Positions 34,286-45,835 of a stretch of 64,000 nucleotides of DNA are shown here, piece after piece. The notes beneath the pieces were generated by a model, which worked only from the letters and a program-made list of their open reading frames with translations, was not told where the DNA came from and did no database searches. The stretch is from Pyricularia pennisetigena (lineage: Eukaryota > Ascomycota > Sordariomycetes > Magnaporthales > Pyriculariaceae). The DNA lies in assembly GCF_004337985.1 (NCBI RefSeq), contig NC_043742.1, positions 5,817,259 to 5,881,258 of the forward strand, in the 5' to 3' direction. How positions within the stretch are numbered: the first letter of the stretch is position 1; each line of letters opens with the position of its first letter. Position numbers and translations under genes: made by a program.

Positions 34286-34877
34286 TTAGGCAACGCCGAA
34301 AACCTCAGAGGGCGTAACGTTGAAGGACAGAGGCGGCGCAACAAACTGGTTGTACGTGGCCTCCCCCGTGCCGGTCCAGTTAAAGTAGGCGTTTGGCTGG
34401 CTGTCGGCGTACTGGTAAGACACCCTGATGTACACGGGGTCAGAGGAATTCCTCTCAAGGAGGCGAGCCGCGACTCGCCTAGCGGCAGAGCCACCGTCCT
34501 TCATCTCGCAGACGGTGTAGGGGCCGCCCTCGTTTTGTCCATCGCAGCGAGCCTTGAAAGCCGGCGCCTTGGGATAGCTCGTGTACTCCTCTGCGGCAAT
34601 TTCGAACCCTGTGAGCAATCAACAAATGTTAGTGGCTTAGCCAGGCAGAGAGTGCGGTGAAGAGCAACGCAATCGCACCGTAGTAGCATCCGCCACGTGC
34701 ACATCCGGCCTCCCAGTTGGTGACGGTCCAGTTGTAGTTGAACTGCCCCGGCTTCATCATGAGCACATTGACCGGGTCGGGGTCCATAGGGCCGGCAGCC
34801 ATAAGAGAAACCGCAGTTGGCGCGGTGGCGGCCGGAAGAGCCGCAGCCGCGGCAGCAAAGATTGTTGAGAAACGCAT
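34286..34877 (-). CDS. Small secreted cysteine-containing protein (effector candidate)
   Basis: Two exons on the minus strand (34877-34679, 34608-34286) encode 173 aa. It starts with a short Ala-rich signal peptide (MRFSTIFAAAAAALPAATA). The mature chain contains FNYNWTVTNWEAGC, a GCARGGCYYGF cysteine pair, two further cysteines (ARCDGQ and TVCEMK) that could complete two disulphides, N-glycosylation sequons (NWT, NSS) and a conserved-looking end (YNQFVAPPLSF..TPSEVFGVA). The 70-nt intron has GTGCGA...CAG borders and joins YYG to FEI. I do not know a function. Small size, secretion and cysteines fit the general profile of fungal apoplastic secreted proteins. Confidence 0.8.
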
Positions 34878-36213
34878 GTTGATCGAACCGAATTAGGGTG
34901 GGTGTGTGACTGCAAGACCGCTGCTCTATTGCTGTAATCACTGAATTAGGGATAGGGGGACGTATGGTAATTAGATTCTAACGATAATTGAAAGGCGAGT
35001 TCGGTATTGTTTCTAGACTAGGAGGAAACCAGACGGTCTTATACTACCAAAGAGCTGCATACAACGGTTTGAATATTGCGACTTTGGCGGTGACACTCCT
35101 TGGTCCGACCACCTCAGTTTTGTCATGAATACGAGCTGCCAGGGTTGGTGTTGCCTGTTTTCAATCAACATAAATGCAACCGTTAAACCGTTTCCAGGGA
35201 TCGTCATGTCGACCGGCCGAGCCATGTGGGGAAATATAGGGAGGTCAACACTACTGACTACGTAGTATTCTCTAGTAACAAGCTCCATACACAAACACAG
35301 GAGCCTCACTCAATACTACTATCAGCTGGTACTAGAGAAATAGGTAACAAAATGGATGGCGAGAGGTAAGCAAGGGACGTACTGCGTAGAGGAAAACCTT
35401 AGGAACACCAAAAAAAGAAAAAAAAAAAAAGACTTTGAACTGTCAGATGTGGCAGCTAGAATAGATCTAGCTAAAGCAAGGTGCTGCTGGCGTTTGTGCT
35501 AATTGCAGCGGAGAAAGTGAAATGTCATGCCCTGGTTGGTGCTGGCCCCAAAAAAAGGGCTTAACTTGATAAGCTTATGGTAGGTACCGTGGCCCAAGAT
35601 CCACGGCGGACGGGAAGAGCAGGCAGTACACAGACGAAAAACTGCGTCATACCTTGAGAGCGGTCCGAGATCGCGACACTTAAGCCCCATGTGGCGCCTT
35701 GTGTGGCGGTGAATCTTGGCGTCACATGGACTCTGGGTGGCAGGGGTCTGTTTGTTCTTGATCGTGTCTCGATCAACATCTTGGCTGGGGTGCATGGATC
35801 CAAGCAACTGACCAGAGGAACCAGGCCGTCTATGAAGTAATCAGTGAACAAAAGAGAGAAGAAAAAAAAACCTCACATCACGATCAACAGCCAACTCGTC
35901 CCGAGTGTATTCTAATTACGGAGGACACCCAAAGGCTCAGGTGACTAGGGGAGGCTGCACCAGTACCATCGACAAGGCGTAACTACCAACTACCCTACAT
36001 ACAAGCCTCGCCGTTGTAATCCGCCCTATCCGCCTGCGCCGGGCGGTAAAATTGCCAATTCGACCGAGCGACAACAACCTTTCCACCTCCCATTTATCGT
36101 TCGATATCGAGCCACCAAACGGTTTCCATTACTCCCGCCTCGTCTCTTTCTTTCTTTTTTTTTTTTTTTTTCTGTTTCTTTCTTTTTCCGACTTTTAATC
36201 CGATCCCGCCACA
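34878..36213. other. Divergent intergenic region, no gene seen
   Basis: Separates the secreted-protein gene (minus) from SFT1 (plus). Pyrimidine-rich leader with T tracts near 36156-36186 directly before the SFT1 start. No coding sequence recognised. Confidence 0.5.
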
Positions 36214-36694
36214 ATGTCGGAAGCCTACGAGCGCGAACGCCAAAACAACGCCCGCCTGGACGAGTTGTCCGCAAAGGTGTCGGCCCTCCGAGGCGTGACG
36301 GTCGACATTTACGACAATGCGCGGGCACAGGACGTCATCGACTCGACGGTTAGTTGCACCTCGCCCAACCCCCTTTCCTCGCGGCGGGGCGGATCTGTCC
36401 GTCGCTCTGTGGTAGCGTCGGGTGTTTCTGTCGAGCAAAGGGGAGAACGGACAGAATGAAACCGGAACAAACAAGAACAAAAAAAAAAAAAACAAAAAAA
36501 ATTACTGACAATAGTGCCTTTCAAATCCCATCTAGTCCGACACCTTTTCCACGATGGGCACGCAGCTCAAAGGCTCCGCAACCCGCCTTGGCCGAATGGC
36601 TGCTTCGGGCAACAAGGTCGCCGTTCTGAAGCTCTCCGGCATCCTGATCGCAATCTTCCTCGTGCTCTACTACGGTCTGAAGCTCTTCTTCTGA
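36214..36694 (+). CDS. SFT1: SFT1-type Golgi v-SNARE
   Basis: Two exons (36214-36348, 36536-36694) encode 97 aa, the same length as yeast Sft1. The first exon carries the start of the SNARE helix (NNARLDELSAKVSALRGVTVDIYDNA). The second continues with TFSTMGTQLKGSATRLGRMAASGNK and ends in a C-terminal membrane anchor (LSGILIAIFLVLYYGLKLFF). The heptad pattern shows the central glutamine expected of a Qc-type Bet1/Sft1 SNARE. Sft1 acts in intra-Golgi retrograde traffic with Sed5. The 187-nt intron contains an A-rich tract. The downstream sequence to 37336 shows nothing else. Confidence 0.88.
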
Positions 36695-37336
36695 GTGCAG
36701 GCGTCGGCAGTCAGGAAAATCCTCGGCTCAACATGCACCAACCCCCTGGAGAAACGGTCCAAGGATAGAATGCGGCCATGCCCGCGGCAATGTGACCGGC
36801 TTACCTCGAAAGGGCCTTCCGCCTTCCTATAGGGTGGTATGCAGGAGCTGAGAGTCCAACGGCGCACATGGCTTAAAACAACTCGATGTTGCACCAATAC
36901 ATCCATAGCTAGCGTATCTTGTTTAGTACAAGGGATGAGGGTAGAAGCTACTCTGGAGGCAGTCAGGACTGCAACACAGGTGAAATCTGGTTTGGGCATA
37001 GCAAGGCGTTCCGGGTTGATTAATGAGTTTAGGATAGTGCAACTACAGTGTGTTATTTTCACTCCCTTGGGCCTGTCGGAAATCACAACTTCCATCTGCT
37101 CATTTCGTTGTCCGAGTTGAGCTAGTACTGTACTTCAAAACAAAACCGCCCCCGTGTATAGTTACATGACAGAAAGATGGACGCAAGGTGGAATACCAAG
37201 AGCAAGACCATACCATTTTTAAAAACGAACATGGTTCCAAAATCATGGTAACATCTCTGCCTCCCGTGGTCCAATCCGAGCCGGTCGGGATTCCACATCT
37301 AACCGATATTACCCATGAGCTCATGCGATAGTGCTC
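36695..37336. other. Convergent intergenic region
   Basis: Shared 3' flank of SFT1 and the ArfGAP gene; no gene seen. Confidence 0.5.
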
Positions 37337-39148
37337 TTACTGCCATACGTTGGAAAACAAGTCGTCGTTGCCCCCAAACCCGGCCGCAGGCTTAGCAGCC
37401 CCTCCTGATGCATTCCCCGTCCCCGTGCTGCTTGCCCATCCGCCGAACTCCTCATCAGCAGCAACCTTGGGCTGGAAACCACCAGAAGCCCCCGGGACGA
37501 TGCTTTGGTTTGCTAAACCACCACCGGCACTGCTTCCCCAACCGCCAAACGCATCTGAACTACTCGACGGCATGGTCGTCGTTGTGCTCTTGGCAGGTGC
37601 TGCAGCGGCCTCGGGTGTCGACCAGGCATCGCTAGCACCCCAAACATCTGAGTTCGACCAGTTGTTTGAGCCCATTGTCGACGTAGGGTTAGAGGTAGCA
37701 GGAGGTGACTTGACTTGGGTCGAGGTTGAGAGGTTGAAAACGGAGTCGGAGGCTGGCGCAGGGGCGGCACTGGGTTTGGGAGTCGAGGTCTGGGCGGGGG
37801 TAGAAAAGTCAAAAAGGTCACCAAGCGCTGCAGAGGCAGGCATCGACGCTCCGGAAGGCTTTGCCTGGGGCGCAGATGTTGTAGTGGCAGAGGGTGAAGT
37901 CAATCCACCAAATCCGCTAGAGTTTCCAAAAGACGACTTTTGCTGTTGAGTCTGGGCAGGCTTTGTGTCGAAAAAGCTTCCGCCGCCAAGACCTGAAAAA
38001 GCAGATGTATTTGACGTCTGCTGTGGCGGTGGGGAGCGAGAGCTAGATATACCGCCAAGGTTGGCAAAGGCATCGTTTGCGGGAGGAGACTTTGGAGCAC
38101 TAGAAGTCGTGTTGAAACTCAAGCTGCTAAATGCATCGTTCATGCCCCCGAATGCGCCTGCACCCTGCGACTGCTGCTGCTGCTGCTGCTGCTGCTGTAG
38201 GGGTGGCGAGTTCAACCCGCCGAATGATCCCTGCTGTGCTTGCTGTTGCGGCCGCGGTGCAGTAGCATATAAAGAAAGAATGGACTGCTTCAGATCCGGC
38301 CTAGACTGTCCTCCCACTCCGCCTGTCCCCGTCGTGCTAGACGGGCGAGGAGGGGCAACAGTTTCGGTGCCCAAGAAATCCAAGCCCAGCAAAGAATCCT
38401 TTGTGCTCGTCGTCTTTGGCGGAGCCGGCTCGCCCTTGGAGGGAACTTTAGACATGGCAGGGCCAGCCGAGTTTGCACGAACGGGAATGGGGTCACCCCC
38501 AATCAAATCCTGCTCTGGAGCTGGGGGCGCCGGCGCTCGGCGGACTGAAGTCGGGGCCGAGGACTGGCCCAGCGAGGCCTTCCGTACCGATTCTTTCCGG
38601 TCGATGGATTGTTTCTCCTTCACAAGGCTCAAAGGAATATCATCGTCGGCCTCGGCATCGAGCGTGGCAGGGTCAGGCATGGGGCCATCCATGACCCATC
38701 TCTTAAGCTCGTACTTTGTCCTGATGAAGTTCTCAATCTTAGCCTCGGATGGCGCATGGCCAGCGGCCAGCTTGGACTCCCAATATTTGTTTGCGCGCGC
38801 GTTGCCCCAGCTCAGGATGCTTTGCAGCTGCTCATCCGTCCACGAATCCAAATCGACCGATTTGACTCTGCTAATGTGGGTGCCCATTCCTCGGTGAATA
38901 CCCGAACAGCGAATGCAGATAAAGACGCCCAGGTTCCAGCTAGCCCATCGTGGATCTGTGCAAGAAGAGTCAGTCGTGTCCGCTGTGAGAATGTCGAATC
39001 GACAGCATCAAGAAGCGAGAGGCGACGAACGTTTGTTACGCTTGCAGTCCGCACAAATCTTGTTGGTTTCTAGCTTGAGCAGGCTTTTGATGGTTGCCTG
39101 GTTTTGAGCCGCCCTTTCGGCAGCGGGGTTGGGAGGTCTTCTCGACAT
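37337..39148 (-). CDS. ArfGAP-domain protein (Age2/SMAP type)
   Basis: Two exons on the minus strand (39148-39031, 38955-37337) encode 578 aa. The splice join recreates the ArfGAP zinc finger: CADCKRNKHPRWASWNLG...CIRCSGIHR, including the arginine finger in GIHRGMGTHIS and the following VKSVDLDSWTDEQL. The GAP domain occupies about residues 15-135. The rest (about 440 residues) is low complexity: Ser/Pro/Gln-rich with a nine-glutamine tract (CTG repeats near 38171-38196), and short Phe-Gly and Trp-containing motifs such as FGGW that resemble adaptor-binding motifs. It would stimulate GTP hydrolysis on Arf in trans-Golgi/endosomal transport. It lies head to head with LSB5, 1.26 kb away. The donor (GTTCGT) is non-consensus after GT. 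Confidence 0.9.
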
Positions 39149-40408
39149 GACAGGCGGTCTGGATAAATTGAGGATTCCTTTGAATGGTGATGTCGCGTGG
39201 AATATTAACTGATTGAAGGTGGTTAAACTTGCTGATTTGCAAACGGTCCGGGAGGATGATTGGGATTTAGGTGTTATCTGGGGTTGGGCCGCAAAATTGA
39301 TGTTTGGCGGTCGCCGTGTCGCTGACGATAGCAAGTCGGATTGTTCCACCTCAGTTCGAGGCATTTGAATCGTGGCGTTCCACAGTGCGGGGATTGTACA
39401 AGTCTCGCTCACACTTTACACAGCACCTCCCCTTAACCAGCATTGACAAAGCCAAACAAACCCACCCCACGAACTGTTTATGTAGTGAGTGGTATTGTAT
39501 AGTAATGAGTTGAGTGTTTCCAATGAAGTCATATGCCAATAGTTGCGATTGTATTTGGAGAATGCCTGCTACCTCAGCACGAATTCAACACCAAGCTATG
39601 CACGCCGCCTGTAAAATCCCCTTGTCCCTTGTCTTGGAACTCAGGTACTCCTCAGGCAAGGTTGAGAGATGTGGTATTACCCAAGGTACCGGTACCTTAC
39701 TTTAGCTACATTGAACCCGGCCGGTGTGCCCACAGCCAGATAGACAAGCAGATCGACCGTACTACTGCTATCCCAAGGTGCGGGTGTCCAGGCTAGTGCG
39801 AGGATGTCCGAGACCATGAGGCTCAAAAGTAGAATTCCAGAGTCTGATTCTCAACCCGGTCAAGTTCGTCTACTACAGCGGCGGCACCGCAAAATAATAT
39901 GGAGCCGATAAGTCGGGAATAATGGGTCTGCTCCGGGCCAAAGTCGAGCCCACCGTTCATTGATTGGTGCAGTGGGGTTTATAGCTACCCCCCCCCNNNN
40001 NNGACATGACATCCTTGCGCGTGACGCAAACCGACAGTAAATAGCACTGCCGACCTGCCTTGTCGTCTGTTGATTCTAAGGTACAATCTCTACAGTAAGG
40101 TTGGGCAGATATACGCCTACGAAGAACACCCGGGGACGCTACCATAACCGCAGACCGTACACAACCAAAACAGGCAGGAGTGGTGATGTTGAACTGGTTT
40201 TTCGATCGACGGTATTCCTCTTCGAATTCAATCAAATCACGAGCCATTTATTTGCTACACCCACCACGTGCTTGTCTCCCATCTTACCCCGCCGTCGAGT
40301 TGGAATTCATTTCCTTCTGGTACGACACCATCCGCCATATCTCTTACCAACTTTTCAACACCGACAACACCGTGGAATTTCCGCTTCAAACCAACCGGCG
40401 CCTCCGCC
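39149..40408. other. Divergent promoter region with assembly gap
   Basis: Shared upstream region of the ArfGAP and LSB5 genes. Six N at 39997-40002 follow a C-run, so a few bases are missing or uncertain. A CACGTG lies at 40266-40271, about 140 bp before the LSB5 start. No gene seen. Confidence 0.6.
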
Positions 40409-41929
40409 ATGTTTTCCCAAAAGAAACCCTACTCGGCGGTCACCGTAACGGTCGAGCGGTTGACCAGTGAGAGCTATGAGGAGGACGACCTTAGTGGAAT
40501 CCCAGACCTGGTAGAGGTCATTAAATTACAACCTACTGGCCCAACCGAAGCTGCCCGTGCGATACGCAAAAAGCTCAAGTATGGCAGCGTACATCGTCAA
40601 CTTCGCGCGCTGACATTGCTTGACGGCCTGATCGAGAATGCTGGTCCGCGCTTCCAGAAGACATTTGCCGACGAACCACTGCTGGAGCGCCTGCGCTTCT
40701 GCGGCACTTCAGAGTTGTCAGACCCGGATGTCAAGAAGAAGTGTTCCCTCATGTTTCGCGCCTGGGCAGTATCATACGCCAACACACCAGGTCTCGAGGG
40801 AATCGCCAAGCTCCACAAGGTGAGAGACGCCAGCTCCAGCCACAGCTCCAGTGTCTGATCATGTGATGCTCTCTGATATATATGCTTTGCATCCTTCAAT
40901 ACTGACCCCCAAGATTAGCAAATGCCCCGACGGAAACAAGCTGTAACTCAAGATCGATCCAAAGTAATCAGGGAGACGGAGAACAATCCATTCACCGAGG
41001 AAGAGGCTGCCGGGTCTCGTCGCGCAGGTCCCTCTTCGGCCATTTCCACACCGATAGCCGGCCGCATCGAGTCCTTTTCCTCTTTTGGCTCGTCAAAGGA
41101 CAAGAGAAAGAAGGACAAGGACAAGGCCAAGCATGGCAAGTCGGGCTCTCGTTCTTTCAACCTTGCGGCCGAGCAGGACCAGATGAAGAGCACCATCGCC
41201 GAGTCTTCTATCGCAGCGACAAACCTGATGAACGCCCTGCAGAGTGTCAACAGGGAAATAGAGCGAGTGTCCCACAATGCAACAGCCGTGAAGCACTTCG
41301 AGACTTGCAAGCAGCTAAGGAGGAAAATTCTGCGCTATGTGAGTCGCACTAGCTCTTGGGCCGGCCGAGTCAAATTTGGGGCCACGACCACAACCGATCA
41401 ATTCAGTCGGGATATTTCTCTGTTGACCGTTTTATCCGTAGATTCACTATGTCGAGTCGGAAGACTGGCTTGGCAGCCTCCTTCACGCCAACGATGAGCT
41501 GATTACTGCCTTGATGACCTTTGAGCAGTTGGACCGTTCCATCGACGCAGACAGCGACTCGGAGGATGATATGGCGGAGCAGGCGCATGCGTACAGGAGT
41601 AAGTTCAGCCCTATGTGCAAAGTTTCAAATATTCCACGTCGCCATGCATGCACGCTAATCTTACTCTGCGCCATGTCAAAGTGGCAAGTGAGCGGGCGAA
41701 ACAACAAGCCTCGCCTACAAGTCCAAGCCCTGTCTCACAAATGGCTGGTCTGAGTATCAGTCGCAGCCCGCCTCCACCTCCCCGCCCATCGGCCTCGTCA
41801 AAGCCACCACCACCACCTAGACCCTCTGCGCGGCAGAATGAAGAAGTCGACGACGATGATGACGATCCATTTGCCGACAGTAATGCCTTGCCAACTCCTG
41901 GACTGGAAAAGTCACAGCCAAAATGGTGA
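40409..41929 (+). CDS. LSB5: LSB5-like VHS-GAT protein
   Basis: Four exons (40409-40819, 40919-41338, 41442-41598, 41682-41929) encode 411 aa. Residues 1-140 form a VHS/ENTH-like domain (IPDLVEVIKLQPTGPTEAARAIRKKLKYGSVHRQ... RALTLLDGLIENAG). After a basic/Ser-rich linker, a GAT-type three-helix region follows at about 210-330 (helices around MKSTIAESSIAATNLMNAL, CKQLRRKILRYI, and SLLHANDELITALMTFEQLD). The C-terminus is proline-rich (PPPPPRPS repeated, SH3-ligand-like) with an acidic stretch and a DPFAD motif. Yeast Lsb5 links ubiquitin- and Arf-binding to the actin regulator Las17 at endocytic sites, and the proline tracts fit such SH3 contacts. Each splice join keeps frame. Confidence 0.85.
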
Positions 41930-42808
41930 CATGTTGCCAGCCGATTCAATTCGGAGGTAGAGCCTCGACCACACAGCGCAATATTGCACTTTACTTGACA
42001 GCGAATGCGATGCTAGAATCAACAGCATAGTTAGATCTCTGGTCCCGAAACCACTTGGTACTGATTTAGATGTGTTTTATTGGCTTCAATGCCTTCACAT
42101 TATTTTACTACTCTTTTTCTCTTCTTCTTTGCAAGCCTGCAACCAAATGCAGCATTTGCAAAGTTGGCCTGAAATGCTAATAAAGGTGCCTCGGTTCCCG
42201 AGGCGTGCAAGGGCTCCAAACCATCCAGTCATGTCAGATTTCTTGGCTAGGCACTTTTTAGGCTAAGAAGCACCATAATAGGGTCTCTACGGTGCATGTG
42301 GACCTCAGCCGCACCAGCCGAGGTGACGCCTCGGCTTGTTCCATACATATCGCTATGAACTTTTTGTGACCTTTCCTGATTCCCAATCATGTCAAACCGC
42401 GAATTTGCGATTTGCCAAGTTGAATTCATTATGACTTTCCTTGGGCTTATTTTAACACGCGACAGCATCTGGGGTAAGCAGTAAGCCAAGAAATCGTTGG
42501 TCGGCTAACATAGCCTCCATTGGTTATTCATGGTCCAGTTCTATACTCTCAACATGGTCAGCTGTGGCGCTCCCCCCGGAATGATTTGTTGAGTGCCGCA
42601 GCTAACGGTTCTTCGGCTTGGTCGGTCTGACTGTCTGTGCACATAGCCACGAATTCCGACGAGTGTTAGTGTCTCGAACCAACTTTGCAATATACCTCCA
42701 GTGCAGATTGTTCGTTCGAATCACCTCTGGACTTATTTGATCCTAGCCTTGCTATTATATGTGCCTGTACTATTTCCAAACTTTGGCCAAATCGGATCTG
42801 ATATCATA
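41930..42808. other. Intergenic / acyl-CoA synthetase upstream region
   Basis: No separate gene seen. From 42701 an ATG is in frame with the acyl-CoA synthetase and would add a hydrophobic N-terminal segment. Confidence 0.5.
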
Positions 42809-45165
42809 ATGGCAACTACTCAAGTCGGCAAGCCCTCCAACCAAACCATGGAGAATCCGCCGTACTCGGCCGATATTCCTGGCCGCCCAATTATTGCCGG
42901 GGAGACACTTCCTAGAGGTCACCGAAAGACATACAGGGATGGGCTGCTTAAACGCCCCGTAGACGCGGGCGATGAGATCAAGACGGTCTTTAACATCCTA
43001 CAGCGGAGTGCGGCTCGGTATTCTAACGAGCCGGCCGTTGGGAGCAGGACTCTCGTCAAAATGCACTCAGAGACCAAAAAGGATTCTAATGGAGCAGAGA
43101 AAACAATGACCTATCCGGAGCTGACCAGTTTCAAGTACATGACATATTCAGAGTTCCATGAATTGGTACTAAACCTAGCGTCGGGGCTGAGAAAGCTGGG
43201 CCTCCAAACTGGCGATATGTTGCATATCTTTGCCTCCACAAGGTCAGTCGTTATCAAATGCTTTAACTTTCGCCTCGTTGCAAATGTGGTCTAACCTCAT
43301 CTTACATATTCCATAGCCCCAATTGGCTTGCTATGTCACATGCAGCAGCTGCCCAATCATTTACCCTGGTCACCGCATACGACACGCTTGGGGAGTCTGG
43401 TGTTGAGCATTCCCTAAAGCAGACTGATGCCAGAGCCATGGTGGTCGATGCACACCTTCTAGCCACCATCAGGCGCCCGCTCGAAAAGGTCTCATCCGTC
43501 AGGTACATCATCTACAACACCAACTCGGTTCTACATCAAGTCAATGCTGAGGACGAGATCCGGAAGCTCAAGGATGCGTTTGGGCAACGAGAACTCACAT
43601 TCATCAGCTTCGACGACGTCGTCGCCATGGGCAAGGCTCACCCCTGCGAGCCGACGCTTCCTCAGCCCACGGACAACTTTTGCATCATGTATACATCCGG
43701 ATCCACAGGACTTCCCAAAGGTGTTGCTATAACGCACGAGGCCTTCGTCGCAGGAGTGGCGGGAATGCACGGAGCCGTTGCCAATGCGGTCTCCAATGAA
43801 GACTCTATACTTGCATATCTACCGCTCGCTCACATTTTCGAGTTGATTCTCGAGAACATAGTCATTCACATTGGCGCTACTCTGGGCTTTGCCACTCCAA
43901 GGACGCTGGCAGATTCTGGCGTCCGGGGTTGTGGTGGAGACATGAAGGAGTTCCGACCGACTGTTATGGCCGGCGTTCCGCAGATTGTAAGTTGCAATAA
44001 CCATTAGGTTTCCCGTCTGTGAAAGCAACGATGACCCAAGGGGATACGTATCCAGGGCTTTTGCATTGACAGCTAACGATCTTTACAGTGGGACACTATT
44101 CGCAAAGGAATCCAAGGTCGGGTCCAAAACTCTGGCCTGATCAAGAGGACAGTTTTTAACACGGCCTTGTCACTGAAGAGTTCCCTCGTCCACTATGGCC
44201 TCCCCGGCCAGGCCATACTTGACAACCTCGTCTTTGGCCAAATCAAGGCTATGACGGGTGGCAGACTCCGCTTCATAGTTAACGGCGCAACTGGCGTCTC
44301 AAAGGAGACGGCTCACTTCCTGACCATGGTCCTCGCGCCGATGATCGGCGGCTATGGCCTGACGGAGACGTGCGCAAACGGCGCTCTCGGTTCGCCGCTG
44401 TACCGCCCCGCGCCGGGCGCCATAGGCCCGCCCACCCTGGCCGTCGAGGTCAAGCTCGTGTCGATACCGGATCTCAACTACTCGACCGACACGACGCCGC
44501 CGCGCGGCGAGATCCTGATCCGCGGCGGGCCCGTGGTGCGCGAGTACTATAACAATCCAGAGGAGACGGCCAAGGCCTTCACGGCAGACGGCTGGTTCCG
44601 CACCGGCGATGTGGGCGAGTGGGACGCCGACGGGAACCTGCGCATCATCGACCGCGTCAAGAACCTCGTCAAGTTGCAGGGCGGCGAGTACATTGCCCTC
44701 GAACGCCTCGAGGCCGTCTACCGAGGCTCCCAGTTCGTTCAGGCCATCATGGTCCACGGAGATTCGAGCCACCCGCGGCCCGTCGCCGTGGTGTCCCCAG
44801 TACCAAAGGCTCTCGCCAGCATCCGTGGCGGGCCCGACGCTGACGCCGACGCCGCTGACATACAGGCCTTGGCGGCGGACCCCGTCGTTCAGGATGCCGT
44901 GCTCAAGGACCTCGTCCGTCTGGGGAAGGCGGCTGGATTCAAGAGCCTCGAGATCGTCGTGGGCGTCGTGATTGTGTCCGATGAATGGACCCCTGCGAGC
45001 GTAAGTCGCTCCACGCACACCTCTGTGCATGTGCAGAAAGGCTCCTTGTACTAATCCGTATCATACGTGCTTGCGTAGGGACTTGTGACTGCCACGCAAA
45101 AGCTCAACCGCAGGGCCCTCTATGATGAGTACAAGGATAAGATCCAAGCCTCCCTCGCCCGATAG
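42809..45165 (+). CDS. Long-chain fatty-acyl-CoA synthetase
   Basis: Four exons (42809-43242, 43317-43986, 44089-45000, 45079-45165) encode 700 aa, the normal size for Faa1/Faa4-type enzymes. The AMP-binding P-loop YTSGSTGLPKG, the YLPLAHIFE motif, GYGLTETCA and the adenylate-binding TGDVGEWDADGNLRIIDRVKNLVKLQGGEYIALE segment are all intact, with the C-terminal catalytic lysine region near TATQKLNRRAL. The enzyme activates long-chain fatty acids with ATP and CoA for lipid synthesis and beta-oxidation. The start at 42809 follows family length; an in-frame ATG at 42701 is possible. No terminal peroxisomal SKL is seen (the protein ends ASLAR). Confidence 0.93.
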
Positions 45166-45835
45166 CCACATCGTCTGCTTTGTATACTATTCACACCATG
45201 CAGACTGAAGTAATGATCTAGAGCTTACGCGGCCAATCGAGGCGTTTGTGTTAGACGCCTCATCGTTCAAGCATTAAATCAAGACGATTGTTCGATTATA
45301 GGTGTCCTATCTGCAAGGATTGACTCTCGCCGTGAGTCCTGCTCTATGTATATATGATGTATGAGTGAAATGGGGCAAGAGTCGCAATGTAATTAGTGAT
45401 GAGGATGGCGTGTTTCTTTTCCTTCACACTTGTCACACGTCAGCCATAGAGCATCATCTCCAAGATCATTTCTCATAGAAGCCCGCTTTCTCGACGAAAC
45501 GCAAGTAAGAAGTGGGAATGCGTGACCACAAATCTCCGTTGCACCTTGCTAATATGCCCACGATCCAAAATAAAGTAAAAATAGAAAACAGAAATCAAAA
45601 CGCCGCCAAAACTCAACCCCAGGTATTTATAGCCAAGGACACACAAAAGAGCAGACAAATGAGAAGGGGAAAAAAAGTAAAAAAAGATGATGATGGTTTT
45701 AAAAAATAGGGGATGAAAAGACACAAAAAATCAAGAAGTGAATATGACTTCCGCTGCGCCCTGCAAGCAATCCCACATCATCGCAATCATGCTTCCCTAT
45801 ACGCACTGACCTCGCAGCGCTGGTCGAGTTGTTTC
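45166..45835. other. Convergent intergenic region
   Basis: 3' flanks of the acyl-CoA synthetase and the deubiquitinase; A-rich, no gene seen. Confidence 0.5.

Noticed and set aside
37965..38897. 310-codon open frame on the plus strand
   Set aside because: Antisense to the ArfGAP gene; the Cys-rich run is the complement of the glutamine codon repeat.
42701..42730. GTTCGAATC resembling a tRNA B box
   Set aside because: No matching A box, acceptor stem or anticodon arm upstream; it lies in the acyl-CoA synthetase leader.
44299..45030. 243-codon minus-strand open frame
   Set aside because: Antisense shadow of the third exon of the acyl-CoA synthetase gene.
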